64,000 bases of DNA, taken from Bacteroides luhongzhouii. Its GTDB lineage: Bacteria > Bacteroidota > Bacteroidia > Bacteroidales > Bacteroidaceae. The stretch covers positions 2,542,001-2,606,000 of the forward strand of contig NZ_CP059973.1 of the NCBI RefSeq assembly GCF_009193295.2, read 5' to 3'. Positions 9,193-18,659 of this stretch are shown here, one piece after another. The first letter of the stretch is position 1; every line of letters starts with the position of its first letter. The notes under the pieces were generated by a model, which searched no databases, had not been told where the DNA came from, and worked only from the letters and a program-made list of their open reading frames with translations. The translations under genes were made by a program, and so were the position numbers.

Positions 9193-10599
9193 ATGGCTAA
9201 TAGACTAAAAATGAGGATACTCTTGTTGTTATCTTTAGTTTGTATAAATTGTGATTGCTTACAGGCACAAACAACAATACCCCGGTTTGAGGAAGGGGAA
9301 CGTGTGGTATTTGTAGGAAACAGCATTACTCACGGCGGACATTATCATTCATTTATCTGGTTGTATTACATGACTCGTTTTCCGGATAAACCGATTACTA
9401 TCATGAATGCCGGAATTGGTGGAGAGAGTGCGTGGGATATGAAGGATCGCTTGGACTATGATGTTTTCAACAGGAAACCAACTTATGTGACTCTGACTTT
9501 CGGTATGAATGATACCGGTTATGATATTTACATGAAAGACAATGCAAAAGAACTGTCGGAACAACGGATTGCAAAGTCATTGGAAAGCTATCGGGAAATA
9601 GAAGAACGCTTACTGGCTAAAAATAAAATAAAGAAAGTATTGATTGGTAGTTCTCCTTATGATGAGACTTCCAAGTTTAATAATTTTATATTGCGTAATA
9701 AGAATGACGCCATTTTAAAAATAATAGATGCCCAACGTACATCGGCTAAAAAGAATGACTGGGGTTTTGTTGATTTTAACCAACCGATGCGTGAGATAAG
9801 CAGAAAAGAGCAGGAGGCAGATTCTACATTTACTTTCTGCAGGATAGATAGAATTCATCCGGATAATGACGGACAGATGGTCATGGCCTATTTGTTTCTG
9901 AAAGCACAGGGACTGGCTGGGGATGAAGTGTCATCAGTATCTATTGATGCATATCATTCATCTGTAATAACCCATAAGAACTGTAAGATTTCAAAACTAA
10001 AAAAGAGCGGAGCTGATCTGACTTTTGATTATCTGGCGTATGCTCTTCCTTATCCGCTGGACTCTATTTCTAGAAGTGGCTGGGGAAATAAAAGGTCACA
10101 ACGTGATGCAATGCAGTTGGTTCCATTTATGGAAGAGTTTAATCAGGAATGTTTTCAGGTAACAAATTTAGAGAAAGGAATGTATCGGTTAACTATAGAC
10201 AATCAGTTTATAGACAATCTCTCATCCGAAAAGTTGGCGAATGGAGTGAATTTGGCAGATTACCCGAATACTCCCCAATATCAACAAGCTGCGAAAATCA
10301 TGTATCTGAATGAAGAACGGTTTGAAGTGGAGAAACGTTTTAGAGAATACTTGTGGACCGAATATTCATTCCTGAAAAAAGAAGGATTGCTGTTTGCTGA
10401 TGATCAGAAGGCTATCGATAAGCTAAAAGAATATTTACCTAAAGACGGGTTTCTTAGGATGAGCTACGACTGGTATATAAAAGCGATGAATCCCGAAATA
10501 CGGGAGGTTTGGAGCAATTATATGAAGAGTCTCGTTGAAACAATTTATAAAATCAATAAACCTGTCACTCATAAAGTGAGGCTGACAAGAGTTGAATAA
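9193..10599 (+). CDS. Secreted SGNH/GDSL-family hydrolase (probable carbohydrate esterase)
   Basis: The open frame extends upstream through a TTG at 9148, but ATG 9193 places a signal peptide (ILLLLSLVCINCDCLQAQ) at the N-terminus; ATG 9211 is an alternative. The 468-aa product carries the SGNH block I serine motif VVFVGNSITHGGHY near residue 41, a GMND motif near 105, and the DRIHPDND Asp-x-x-His block near 219. These form the esterase triad. An additional domain of about 200 residues follows. It is clearly paralogous to the protein encoded at 38558-39940, sharing the IWLYYMTRFPD segment. Within a mannosidase/rhamnosidase operon, deacetylation of the glycan is the likely role, though the substrate is not shown. 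Confidence 0.8.
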   Translation: MANRLKMRILLLLSLVCINCDCLQAQTTIPRFEEGERVVFVGNSITHGGHYHSFIWLYYMTRFPDKPITIMNAGIGGESAWDMKDRLDYDVFNRKPTYVTLTFGMNDTGYDIYMKDNAKELSEQRIAKSLESYREIEERLLAKNKIKKVLIGSSPYDETSKFNNFILRNKNDAILKIIDAQRTSAKKNDWGFVDFNQPMREISRKEQEADSTFTFCRIDRIHPDNDGQMVMAYLFLKAQGLAGDEVSSVSIDAYHSSVITHKNCKISKLKKSGADLTFDYLAYALPYPLDSISRSGWGNKRSQRDAMQLVPFMEEFNQECFQVTNLEKGMYRLTIDNQFIDNLSSEKLANGVNLADYPNTPQYQQAAKIMYLNEERFEVEKRFREYLWTEYSFLKKEGLLFADDQKAIDKLKEYLPKDGFLRMSYDWYIKAMNPEIREVWSNYMKSLVETIYKINKPVTHKVRLTRVE

Positions 10600-10608
10600 T
10601 AATAGAAG

Positions 10609-13281
10609 ATGAATAGAATGAAACGATTGTTATGTTTAGGTTTGATTTGTTATTTCTGTTGTCTGTCGATGATAGTATATGGAAATGAGAATTTCTATTT
10701 GGCGGAATTAAAATGTGAGAATCTTATTGATCCTTTGGGGATTGATAATGTGACTCCTCACTTCAGTTGGAAGTTAAAGGGGGACGGCTGGAAAGGCGGG
10801 CAAACTTATTATGAAATACAGGTAGCTTCGGATAGTATTCTGTTGGTGCAGGATAAAGCTGATTTATGGAATACCGGAAAATTGAAATCCAAAACTTCGG
10901 TTATGGTACCTTATCAAGGGAAGACTTTAACTTCTCGTTCTTTGTGTTATTGGCGGGTACGTGTTTGGGATGTTAAAAAACAAGCTTCATCATGGAGTCC
11001 TGTTGCCCGTTTTGGAGTTGGCATCTTGGATCAGTCACAGATGAAAGGAGAATATATAGGGGCTTCTGTTGAAGGTGGTAAGATTTGTGCTCCTATTCTT
11101 CGCAAAAAAGTGAAATTGACTCAGGGCGAGACTTCTTTCCTACATGTAAATACGTTAGGTTATCACGAAATTTATGTCAATGGAAAAAAGGTGGGGGAAG
11201 ATGTTCTGACCCCTGCTGTATCACATTTATCTAAACGTTCACTAATTGTTACTTATGATATTACTCCTTATTTAAGAGAAGGAGAAAATGATTTGCTTAT
11301 CTGGCTAGGACAAGGTTGGTATAAAACGACGACTTTCGGAGCAGCTTATGAAGGTCCGCTGGTAAAAGCAGAATTGGATGTGTTGAAAAATGGTAAATGG
11401 GAAGTGGGAACGAAGACAGACGGATCATGGAACGGGCGTGAAAGTGGCTATTCGGATACAGGTACTTGGCGTGCTTTGCAGTTTGGAGGTGAGAGGGTGG
11501 ATGGAAGGATTCTTCCGCGAGATCTTTCAACACAGGCTTTAGATAAAATGAAATGGACTCCTGTTGTGAAAGTGAATGTTCCCGATCATATCACTTCCCC
11601 TCAAATGTGTGAGGTAAACAAGATACATCAGATTTTGCAGGCTGTTTCTGTAAAGAAGCTAGGTGAAAGTCTCTGGCTGGTAGATATGGGGAAGGTTCAG
11701 ACCGGATGGTTTGAGATGCAAATGCCTATATTGCCGGCAGGTCATGAAGTTATTATGGAATATAGTGATAATTTGACGAAAGACGGTGAATTTGACAAGC
11801 AAGGTGAAAGTGATATTTATATATCTGGTGGTAAGCAAGGAGAATACTTCAGAAATAAATTCAATCATCACGCTTTTCGATATGTGCGCATCTCCAATCT
11901 TCCTCAGAAACCGGAAACAGGTGCTATGAAATCTCTGCAGATTTATGGAGATTATAAACAGACCGCAACTTTTGAATGTTCGGATGCCGACTTGAATGCT
12001 ATTCATCAAATGATTCAGTATACGATGAAATGTCTGACTTTTAGTGGATATATGGTAGACTGTCCGCATTTGGAACGTGCTGGATATGGTGGTGATGGAA
12101 ACTCCTCAACGATGTCTTTGCAAACGATGTACGATGTAGCTCCTACTTTTGAAAACTGGGTACAAACATGGGGAGACTCTATGCGTGAAGGAGGAAGTTT
12201 GCCGCATGTTGGTCCTAATCCGGGTGCCGGTGGCGGCGGTCCGTATTGGTGCGGATTCTTTGTACAAGCTCCATGGAGAACGTATGTCAACTATAGTGAT
12301 CCCCGACTGATTAAGAAATATTATTCTCAGATGAAAGAGTGGTTTAAGTATGTTGATAAATATACAGTAGATGGTTTGCTGAAACGTTGGCCCGATACCA
12401 AATACCGTGACTGGTATTTGGGTGATTGGCTGGCACCCATGGGAGTAGATGCAGGTAATCAGGCTTCAGTGGATTTGGTAAGTAACTGTTTTATCAGCGA
12501 ATGCTTGAGCACTATGTATAAGACAGCCTTAACATTAGGAAACAAAGAAGAGGCGGAAGAGTTTGCTATTCGTAGAGAAAAACTCAACAAGTTGATTCAT
12601 CAGACGTTCTACCGTGCGGATGAAGGAATCTATTCTACCGGTTCACAATTGGATATGTGCTATCCTATGTTGGTAGGTGTTGTACCTGATTCTTTGTACA
12701 ATAAAGTGAAAGAGAATGTCGTTACGATGACCGAAGAAAAATATAAAGGACATATTGCTGTTGGTCTGGTTGGAGTGCCTATTTTGACTGAATGGGCTGT
12801 TCGGAATAAACAAGTGGATTTCTTCTATCAAATGATGAAGAAACGTGATTATCCCGGTTATCTGTATATGATTGATCATGGTGCGACAGCGACTTGGGAA
12901 TATTGGAGCGGAGAACGAAGTCGTGTGCACAATTGTTACAATGGAATTGGTACTTGGTTTTATCAGGCTGTAGGAGGAATACGTCTTGACGAGGCTGAAC
13001 CTGGATATCGTCACTTCTATGTCGATCCTCAAATACCAAACGGTGTGACCTGGGCAAAAGTAACGAAAGAATCACCTTATGGCACAATTGCTGTTAATTG
13101 GAAGTTGAAAGATGATAATCAGTTGAATCTTCAATTGACAGTTCCTGCCGGAACAACGGCTACAGTTTGCATCCCCAATAATGCTGTCTCATATAAAATG
13201 AATGAAAAGAAAGTGAGTGTTAAAAAGCAGACTGTTGATGTAGAAGCAGGGCATTATGATTTTCTATTTAATTTGAAATAG
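10609..13281 (+). CDS. GH78 family alpha-L-rhamnosidase
   Basis: An 890-aa secreted protein with a signal peptide ending near YGNEN. It begins with the fibronectin-like rhamnosidase domain (LKCENLIDPLGIDNVTPHFSWKL), followed by the Bac_rhamnosid N domain with YEIYVNG-like and WLGQGWYKTT segments. The (alpha/alpha)6 barrel starts near 450. The acidic catalytic loop reads DCPHLERAGYGGDGNSS near 485, and the late-barrel motif EYWSGERSRVHNCYNGIGTWFYQ lies near 765. GH78 enzymes are inverting hydrolases releasing terminal alpha-L-rhamnose. Its presence among mannosidases suggests a mixed rhamnose/mannose glycan or plant-derived decorations. It starts 9 bp after the SGNH gene and is the last gene before the fold-back and IS region. 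Confidence 0.88.
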   Translation: MNRMKRLLCLGLICYFCCLSMIVYGNENFYLAELKCENLIDPLGIDNVTPHFSWKLKGDGWKGGQTYYEIQVASDSILLVQDKADLWNTGKLKSKTSVMVPYQGKTLTSRSLCYWRVRVWDVKKQASSWSPVARFGVGILDQSQMKGEYIGASVEGGKICAPILRKKVKLTQGETSFLHVNTLGYHEIYVNGKKVGEDVLTPAVSHLSKRSLIVTYDITPYLREGENDLLIWLGQGWYKTTTFGAAYEGPLVKAELDVLKNGKWEVGTKTDGSWNGRESGYSDTGTWRALQFGGERVDGRILPRDLSTQALDKMKWTPVVKVNVPDHITSPQMCEVNKIHQILQAVSVKKLGESLWLVDMGKVQTGWFEMQMPILPAGHEVIMEYSDNLTKDGEFDKQGESDIYISGGKQGEYFRNKFNHHAFRYVRISNLPQKPETGAMKSLQIYGDYKQTATFECSDADLNAIHQMIQYTMKCLTFSGYMVDCPHLERAGYGGDGNSSTMSLQTMYDVAPTFENWVQTWGDSMREGGSLPHVGPNPGAGGGGPYWCGFFVQAPWRTYVNYSDPRLIKKYYSQMKEWFKYVDKYTVDGLLKRWPDTKYRDWYLGDWLAPMGVDAGNQASVDLVSNCFISECLSTMYKTALTLGNKEEAEEFAIRREKLNKLIHQTFYRADEGIYSTGSQLDMCYPMLVGVVPDSLYNKVKENVVTMTEEKYKGHIAVGLVGVPILTEWAVRNKQVDFFYQMMKKRDYPGYLYMIDHGATATWEYWSGERSRVHNCYNGIGTWFYQAVGGIRLDEAEPGYRHFYVDPQIPNGVTWAKVTKESPYGTIAVNWKLKDDNQLNLQLTVPAGTTATVCIPNNAVSYKMNEKKVSVKKQTVDVEAGHYDFLFNLK

Positions 13282-13311
13282 ATACGCGCCCCCTACTAGA
13301 GTGTATTTATG

Positions 13312-13873
13312 ATTTTCATTTCTCATATTCTCATTCATTAATCATAAATGGCAGAAAACTAATAGGATAGACTATGAGAAATGATTTATAAGACGGCATT
13401 TCTCATAGTTTTTCCGTTAAATACCCCATATTTTACCTTGTTTCTCATACTTGTTGGATTCATTTCTCATAGTGTTTTTCCAATCAACCTATACAAGAAT
13501 AAAGAAGCAACTAGTCAACGATTATCAGGGAAGTACATATTCTTCTTGTCCCATATATTGTGGGAAGGTATTCCCTATTAACAGGGAAAAGATTCTCTTA
13601 TTTTGTGGGAATAAATTCTCATAATATTAGGGAACATTTTCCCATAATATATGGGACAATCGGAACTACAGTTTATCTTCAACCAGAAAAAAAGGAGAAG
13701 TATAGTATTTAACTATGAGAAATACTCTGAAATGCTATGAGAATAAGGTGAATTTTAAGCTAAAATAGAAGGTGTATTATGAGAAATGCCGTCTTAGAAA
13801 GTATTTCTCATAAGCTATTTATTTGATTATTTGCTGTTTATCAGTCACCTATGAGAATATGAGAAATGAAAAT
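13312..13873. repeat. Gene-free 562-bp fold-back region of nested inverted repeats
   Basis: The outer arms are a perfect 23-nt inverted pair, 13312-13334 with 13851-13873. Exactly 37 nt further in on each side lies a second pair, 13372-13408 with 13777-13813, matching at 32 of 37 positions and sharing TAAGACGGCATTTCTCATA. The intervening 37 nt also match at about 20 positions, so the arms are about 97 nt long. Each inner arm is itself a hairpin (ACTATGAGAAATG...CATTTCTCATAGT at 13371-13409). Further in are an imperfect pair around 13440-13478 and 13711-13748, and a 20-nt pair with one mismatch, 13547-13566 with 13639-13658 (TGTCCCATATATTGTGGGAA). The word TATGAGA or its complement recurs throughout. 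No convincing protein is encoded. A non-autonomous mobile element or a structured RNA are both possible. Confidence 0.75.
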
Positions 13874-13924
13874 GAAAAATCTTCTCTAGAGGCGGCTGAA
13901 TTTTTTATTGATACATTTAAAAAC

Positions 13925-15769
13925 GGGGTTGTGTCAAAATGCTGGCACAACCTTTTTTTATACGCAAAGCCCAGACTTTCTCAAGCCCGGGCTTTGTTAT
14001 TACCCAAAGTTTTAGTATCTTTAGGCATAAGTTTTCGTTATGGCAAAGTTACATTTTCGTCCTTACATTCCCAACCAAACAGTTCTTTTTCCTCAAAGAA
14101 TTGATGAAAATATTGCGGCGAACGATCCGGTCCGCATAGTCAACACTGTCGTTGATAATCTCAATCTTGATACCTTCAAGAAGCTGTATAAGGACAACGG
14201 GCGTTGTCCTTATCATCCTAAGATGATGCTTAAGGTGATTATCTATGCCTACATGAACAATATCTATTCTTGCCGTAAAATAGAGAAGCTTCTTCTTCGT
14301 GACATTCATTATATTTGGCTTTCCGGTAATGAGCATCCGGATTTTATCACGATCAACCGTTTTCGTAACCGTGTAAAGGAGGAGATAAATCATGTATTCA
14401 CCCAGTTGGTTCTTGTTCTTGCCGACAAAGGTTTCATCAGTCTTGACGTGGAGTATATCGACGGCACTAAGATTGAGTCCAAAGCCAACAAATATACTTT
14501 TGTCTGGCGCAAGAGTGTTGAAAAGCACCGTGCGAAGTTGCTGGACAAGATTCGCATCCTTTTGAAACAGGTGGATGAAACTATCGCACAAGAGAACTCG
14601 GTAAAAGACACCTCAGTTGAATTTACTCCCGCCATGCTCTCTGATATAGTGAATGAACTTAAAGAAGTCCTGGAACGCCAGCCTGCAACAAAGGATAAGG
14701 AGCAGAAGAAAGCCCTTCGTGAAAAGAAGAAACAACTCAGGGAACTTGAAGGGTATCGTGACAAGCTTATGGAATACGACAGCCACCTTGATACCCTTGG
14801 AGAACGTAACTCCTATTCCAAGACCGATCCTGATGCCACATTCATGCGCATGAAAGAAGACGCCATGAAGAACGGGCAGACCAAGCCCGGATATAATTTG
14901 CAAATAGGTACTGAAAACCAATTTATTATAGACTTCAGCCTGTTTCCTAACCCTACCGATACACTGACCCTCATCCCTTTCTTCCACTCCTTCCAAAATC
15001 GCTATAACCGCTTGCCCAACATCGGTGTGGCAGACTCCGGTTACGGTTCGGAAGAAAATTACCGGTTCATGCAGGAGAACGGGATAGAAGCTTTTGTTAA
15101 GTACAACTTCTTCCATAAAGAACAGCGTCCCCGTTATACTCCCAACCCGTTCCATGCGGAAAGTCTCTATTACAATGCAGAAGAGGATTATTACGTTTGC
15201 CCTATGGGGCAGCATATGAACCGTATAGGGACCAAACATGACAAAACGGCAAGCGGATACATCACCGAAAGCGGCCGGTATAAAGCACAAAGATGTCAAG
15301 GATGTCCTTTGCGCGGTAGTTGCTTTAAAGCACGGGGGAATCGTATTATAGAAGTCAACTACAGATTAAACCAATATAAACAGCAGGCACGGGAAAGATT
15401 GCTCTCAGAAGAAGGTCTCAAGCATAGAGGCAGGAGGTGCATAGAGCCCGAAGCTGTGTTTGGACAAATGAAATACAACATGGCATACCGCCGGTTCCGG
15501 CATATTGGAGAAGAAATGGTTACGATGGACTTTGCATTCTTTGCTATAGCTTTTAATATCAAAAAGATGTGTGCTAAACTGATAAAAGAAGGAAAGCGGC
15601 TCATCAAAGCTGTTAAATTTATGTTTATTGGGCTATTTGTAACAAAGGACAATTGGAATATAGCAACTTGTTACCAAATGAATCAAAAAAACGCGGCATA
15701 GAAAAAAGAGAATATACCAGGACTATAAAATATGAAAAAGAGGGTGTGTCAGCATTTTGACACAACCTC
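13925..15769 (+). mobile_element. IS1182-family insertion sequence
   Basis: Terminal inverted repeats of about 28 nt bound the transposase gene: the left end begins GGGGTTGTGTCAAAATGCTG at 13925, and the complement of the right end (15742-15769) begins GAGGTTGTGTCAAAATGCTG. The left end also folds on itself (GGTTGTG...CACAACC, 13927-13952), which could shield the transposase from outside transcription. AAAC occurs just outside both ends (13921-13924 and 15772-15775) and might be a short target duplication, but the right copy is two bases away, so the exact ends are uncertain. The element appears intact and separates the GH78 and GH31 genes. Confidence 0.85.
14040..15701 (+). CDS. IS1182-family transposase
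   Basis: A 553-aa DDE transposase. The N-terminal DUF772-type domain includes CPYHPKMMLKVIIYAYMNNI near residue 57 and the helical segment SGNEHPDFITINRFR near 100. The catalytic core follows, with the first aspartate likely in VEYIDGTKIESKANKYTF near 140, the second in GVADSGYGSEENY near 325, and the late acidic residue in RRCIEPEAVFGQMKYN near 475. A cysteine cluster (CPMGQH, CQGCPLRGSCFKARG) lies near 380-430, as in other family members. The length is normal and the frame unbroken, so it is potentially active. Two long open frames on the opposite strand are shadows of this gene. Confidence 0.92.
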   Translation: MAKLHFRPYIPNQTVLFPQRIDENIAANDPVRIVNTVVDNLNLDTFKKLYKDNGRCPYHPKMMLKVIIYAYMNNIYSCRKIEKLLLRDIHYIWLSGNEHPDFITINRFRNRVKEEINHVFTQLVLVLADKGFISLDVEYIDGTKIESKANKYTFVWRKSVEKHRAKLLDKIRILLKQVDETIAQENSVKDTSVEFTPAMLSDIVNELKEVLERQPATKDKEQKKALREKKKQLRELEGYRDKLMEYDSHLDTLGERNSYSKTDPDATFMRMKEDAMKNGQTKPGYNLQIGTENQFIIDFSLFPNPTDTLTLIPFFHSFQNRYNRLPNIGVADSGYGSEENYRFMQENGIEAFVKYNFFHKEQRPRYTPNPFHAESLYYNAEEDYYVCPMGQHMNRIGTKHDKTASGYITESGRYKAQRCQGCPLRGSCFKARGNRIIEVNYRLNQYKQQARERLLSEEGLKHRGRRCIEPEAVFGQMKYNMAYRRFRHIGEEMVTMDFAFFAIAFNIKKMCAKLIKEGKRLIKAVKFMFIGLFVTKDNWNIATCYQMNQKNAA

Positions 15770-16124
15770 AGAAACAAAATTAACTTTAGGAAAATTGTCC
15801 TGTGAATGGACTTAAAGTTAATCGCTTTGATTATTATTTTTATATGATTCTTTTTAAATTTCTCTTTAGTGGTTTCTCAAATTTCAAGCGTTCATAGTAT
15901 AAAGTTCAATAGATATAGGTAAAAAGTTAGGATTGGTGTTTGAAATTCCACAATATTCCTCCGGTCTGTTTATTCTTCTTTTATGAGTGACCGGAGGAGT
16001 TGCTGGAAATCCTGTTTGACCAGAATGAAAATATGATATCATGAGGACTGTTTTCCAAGCTTTTGATAATGAAATTGCCTGACTAAAATCCGTTGGTGGA
16101 ACTAATAACTAAAATAATATTTAA
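15770..16124. other. Intergenic region between the IS and GH31 gene
   Basis: No gene is seen. Two inverted repeats are present: TTAACTTTA at 15780 with TAAAGTTAA at 15814-15822, and a 9-bp stem CCTCCGGTC (15958-15966) with GACCGGAGG (15989-15997) across a 22-nt loop. They could be part of a leader or operator for the GH31 gene, or remnants of the sequence that once joined it to the upstream operon. No clear -7 box was recognised. Confidence 0.4.
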
Positions 16125-18275
16125 ATGAGAAAAAGAATATCGTTATTGCAAATGGCTGTTTTCTTCTTTACGGCTCAGGTAGCTTGGGCAGGTAATATAA
16201 AAACAGAAAAAGTAACACTGGTAGGAAATGGAATTGTAGAATTTATCCCCGTAGGGTATGATGTTTCCCGTACGCCTTCATTAATTCTCTCCCATGAACC
16301 GGAAAAGAAAGGTGAAGTACCGGAAAACTGGAAATTAGTTCCTCAATTTACGATGACTGATGGCAAGGCAAATGCCTCATTGGATGTTCCAGCCGGAACA
16401 AGTCTGTATGGAGGTGGTGAAGTGACCGGTCCGTTGCTGCGTAATGGGCAAAAGATTAAAATGTGGAATACGGATAATGGTATGTATCGGGTTGATGGTG
16501 GCTCACGTCTGTATCAAACGCATCCGTGGGTGTTAGGTGTTCGTTCGGACGGGACAGCGTTTGGCGTATTGTTTGATAGTTTTTGGAAGGCTGAATTGAT
16601 TACTAATTCAGATAAAATTGAATTTAATACTGAAGGAGCACCTTTTCGTACTTATATCATAGATCGTGAATCTCCGCAAGCTGTATTAAAAGGACTTGCC
16701 GAATTGACCGGTACTATAAGTATGCCTCCTAGATGGGCAATCGGTTATCATCAGTCTCGTTTTTCTTACGTGCCGGAAGCTAGAGTGAAAGAAGTTGCCA
16801 ATACTTTTCGTGAAAAGAAGATACCGTGCGATGTAATATGGTTTGATATCAACTATATGGATGAATTCCGTGTATTCACGATCAATAACAGGGATTTTCC
16901 CGATCCGAAGCGCATGAATAAGTATCTGCATGATAATGGATTCCATTCCGTGTATATGATAGATCCGGGTGTAAAAGTGGATGATAACTATTTTGTGTAT
17001 AAAACCGGAAAAGAGCAGAATGCTTTTGTTTGTGATATCTATCGTAATGAGTTTCACGGGAAAGTATGGCCGGGTGCTTGCGCATTTCCTGACTTTACCC
17101 GTCCGGAGACGCGCACTTGGTGGTCCGGACTTTATAAAGACTTTATGGCTAATGGAATAGATGGCATTTGGAATGATATGAATGAACCGTCTGTATTTGA
17201 TGGTCCTGGGGGAACGATGCCGGAGAACAATATTCATTTAGGAGGAGGCAACTTACCTATTGGTAGCCATTTAATGTATCATAACGCTTATGGTCGTCTG
17301 ATGGTCGAAGCTTCTTATAATGGCATGATGGCTGCTAATCCAGGCAAACGTCCATTTCTTCTTTCCCGCTCCAATATTATTGGCGGACAGCGTTATGCAG
17401 CCATGTGGACGGGCGATAACGAAGCTACTTATGAACAGATGAAACTTTCTGTACCGATGTCTATTACATTGGGGTTGTCCGGTCAGCCTTTCAATGGTCC
17501 GGATATAGGTGGATTTGCTGGGAATACGACTCCCGATTTGTGGGGAAACTGGTTAGGCTTCGGTGCATTTTTCCCTTTTTCCAGAGGACATGCTTCCTGT
17601 GATACAAATAACAAGGAACCGTGGGCATTTACTAAAGATATAGAAAAGGAATCACGCATGGCATTAGAACGTCGTTACCGTTTGCTGCCTTATCTTTACA
17701 CTGCTTTTCATGTGGCTCATAAAGATGGACAGCCTGTGATGGCTCCGGTTTTCTTTGCCGATCCGAAAGATGAAAGTTTGCGTGCTGAAGAGCAAGCTTT
17801 CATGTTGGGGACAGACCTGTTGATAATTCCTGCATTTGCAAAGAATCCTTCTCTACCCAGAGGAATTTGGGAAAATTTATCTTTGGTTAAAGGAGATACA
17901 AAAGGTAAATATCAGGCTAAATTAAAAGTGAGAGGTGGCTCTATTATTCCAGTAGGCAAAATAATTCAGAATGTGAATGAAAATTCATTCGACCCATTGA
18001 CTTTAGTTGTTTGCCCGGATGAGGATGGCAGAGCGGAAGGCTCTCTGTATTGGGACAAAGGAGATGGATGGGGATTTCAGAAAGGAGATTATAAACAGCT
18101 AACTTTTAAAGCAGAGTTAGTAGACGGGCATCATCTTATTGTAAAAGTGACAGACGATAAAGGGGAAGACCAAATTGATTTTGGAATGATAAAGGTAGAA
18201 GTATTGCATGCTGGTCATACTTATAAATCTTCTGGTGATATAGCTATAGCTAAAGGCATTACAGTGAAATTGTAA
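16125..18275 (+). CDS. Secreted GH31 family alpha-glucosidase/alpha-xylosidase-type enzyme
   Basis: A 716-aa protein with a type I signal peptide ending near AWAG. The GH31 N-terminal beta-sandwich (SLYGGGEVTGPLLRNG near residue 90) leads to the barrel, with PPRWAIGYHQSRFSY near 200. The nucleophile motif GIWNDMNEPSVF is near 350, and the acid/base region AAMWTGDNEATYEQMK is near 430. The C-terminal part holds the usual beta domains. The family includes alpha-glucosidases, alpha-xylosidases and related retaining enzymes; the motif WNDMNEP favours alpha-glucosidase-like activity, but specificity is not certain. It was probably the last gene of the operon to its left before the IS inserted (inference from shared strand and function). 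Several hairpins follow downstream. Confidence 0.88.
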   Translation: MRKRISLLQMAVFFFTAQVAWAGNIKTEKVTLVGNGIVEFIPVGYDVSRTPSLILSHEPEKKGEVPENWKLVPQFTMTDGKANASLDVPAGTSLYGGGEVTGPLLRNGQKIKMWNTDNGMYRVDGGSRLYQTHPWVLGVRSDGTAFGVLFDSFWKAELITNSDKIEFNTEGAPFRTYIIDRESPQAVLKGLAELTGTISMPPRWAIGYHQSRFSYVPEARVKEVANTFREKKIPCDVIWFDINYMDEFRVFTINNRDFPDPKRMNKYLHDNGFHSVYMIDPGVKVDDNYFVYKTGKEQNAFVCDIYRNEFHGKVWPGACAFPDFTRPETRTWWSGLYKDFMANGIDGIWNDMNEPSVFDGPGGTMPENNIHLGGGNLPIGSHLMYHNAYGRLMVEASYNGMMAANPGKRPFLLSRSNIIGGQRYAAMWTGDNEATYEQMKLSVPMSITLGLSGQPFNGPDIGGFAGNTTPDLWGNWLGFGAFFPFSRGHASCDTNNKEPWAFTKDIEKESRMALERRYRLLPYLYTAFHVAHKDGQPVMAPVFFADPKDESLRAEEQAFMLGTDLLIIPAFAKNPSLPRGIWENLSLVKGDTKGKYQAKLKVRGGSIIPVGKIIQNVNENSFDPLTLVVCPDEDGRAEGSLYWDKGDGWGFQKGDYKQLTFKAELVDGHHLIVKVTDDKGEDQIDFGMIKVEVLHAGHTYKSSGDIAIAKGITVKL

Positions 18276-18380
18276 AGGAGAATACAATAAATGAGGAGTT
18301 CGTTTATTTAATCATCTTCTTTTTGTACTGTTTAGAACTAAACTTCATCCTTATAATCTAAATGTGATTACTAAAAATAG

Positions 18381-18423
18381 CTTCCAGTCAAAAACATCAG
18401 TAAAAAAGGTTGTTGACTGAAAG
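18381..18423. repeat. Inverted repeat downstream of GH31
   Basis: CTTCCAGTCAA (18381-18391) and TTGACTGAAAG (18413-18423) are complementary at 10 of 11 positions. It is the first of three hairpins stacked within 160 bp after the GH31 stop. There is no T-run, so its role is unknown. Confidence 0.5.
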
Positions 18424-18435
18424 CGAACCGAAAGC

Positions 18436-18466
18436 AAAAAAGAGAGATGAGTTCGGTCTCTTTTTT
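18436..18466 (+). terminator. Rho-independent terminator after GH31
   Basis: A 10-bp stem AAAAAAGAGA / TCTCTTTTTT has a short loop and ends in a T-tract. It is AT-rich but placed where the GH31 transcript should end; the stem may also work on the other strand. Confidence 0.6.
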
Positions 18467-18488
18467 AGAGCCTCTATATTCGTTCAAT

Positions 18489-18541
18489 AGAGCCTCTGTT
18501 TAAGTGAAATGCAGGCTTCGTATCACTTAAACAGAGGCTCT
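18489..18541. repeat. Perfect 19-bp inverted repeat (strong hairpin)
   Basis: AGAGCCTCTGTTTAAGTGA (18489-18507) pairs perfectly with 18523-18541 over a 15-nt loop and is followed by TGTTTT. An extra copy of the core word AGAGCCTCT lies just upstream (about 18467-18475). It could be a second terminator or a relic of a mobile element end. Confidence 0.65.
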
Positions 18542-18625
18542 GTTTTATTCACCTGACGCGTTCTTTGACTTGTTGTAAACGAAAACCATTCATAAATAAT
18601 GTGTTAGGGATTGAAGGGAAAAGTG

Positions 18626-18633
18626 TACCTTTG
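18626..18633 (+). promoter_or_regulatory. -7 box upstream of the KilA-N gene remnant
   Basis: TACCTTTG matches TAnnTTTG. It lies 26 bp before the ATG of the broken KilA-N gene, giving a short leader, so the gene was probably expressed before it decayed. Confidence 0.5.
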
Positions 18634-18659
18634 CCCATCGTTTAACCGGAGAAGACAAG

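Noticed and set aside
13312..13873. Fold-back region considered as the left end of the IS1182 element
   Set aside because: The IS has its own matching ends at 13925 and 15769, unrelated in sequence to the arms of the fold-back.
13381..14139. Small plus-strand frames in and after the fold-back region (13381-13581, 13823-14104, 13939-14139)
   Set aside because: They cross the inverted repeats and IS end, have no ribosome binding site or recognisable product, and overlap the transposase start.
14049..15652. Long minus-strand open frames (180, 124, 228 and 97 codons) opposite the transposase
   Set aside because: They mirror the codon structure of the plus-strand IS1182 transposase, which has all family motifs; the antisense products show no recognisable domain.
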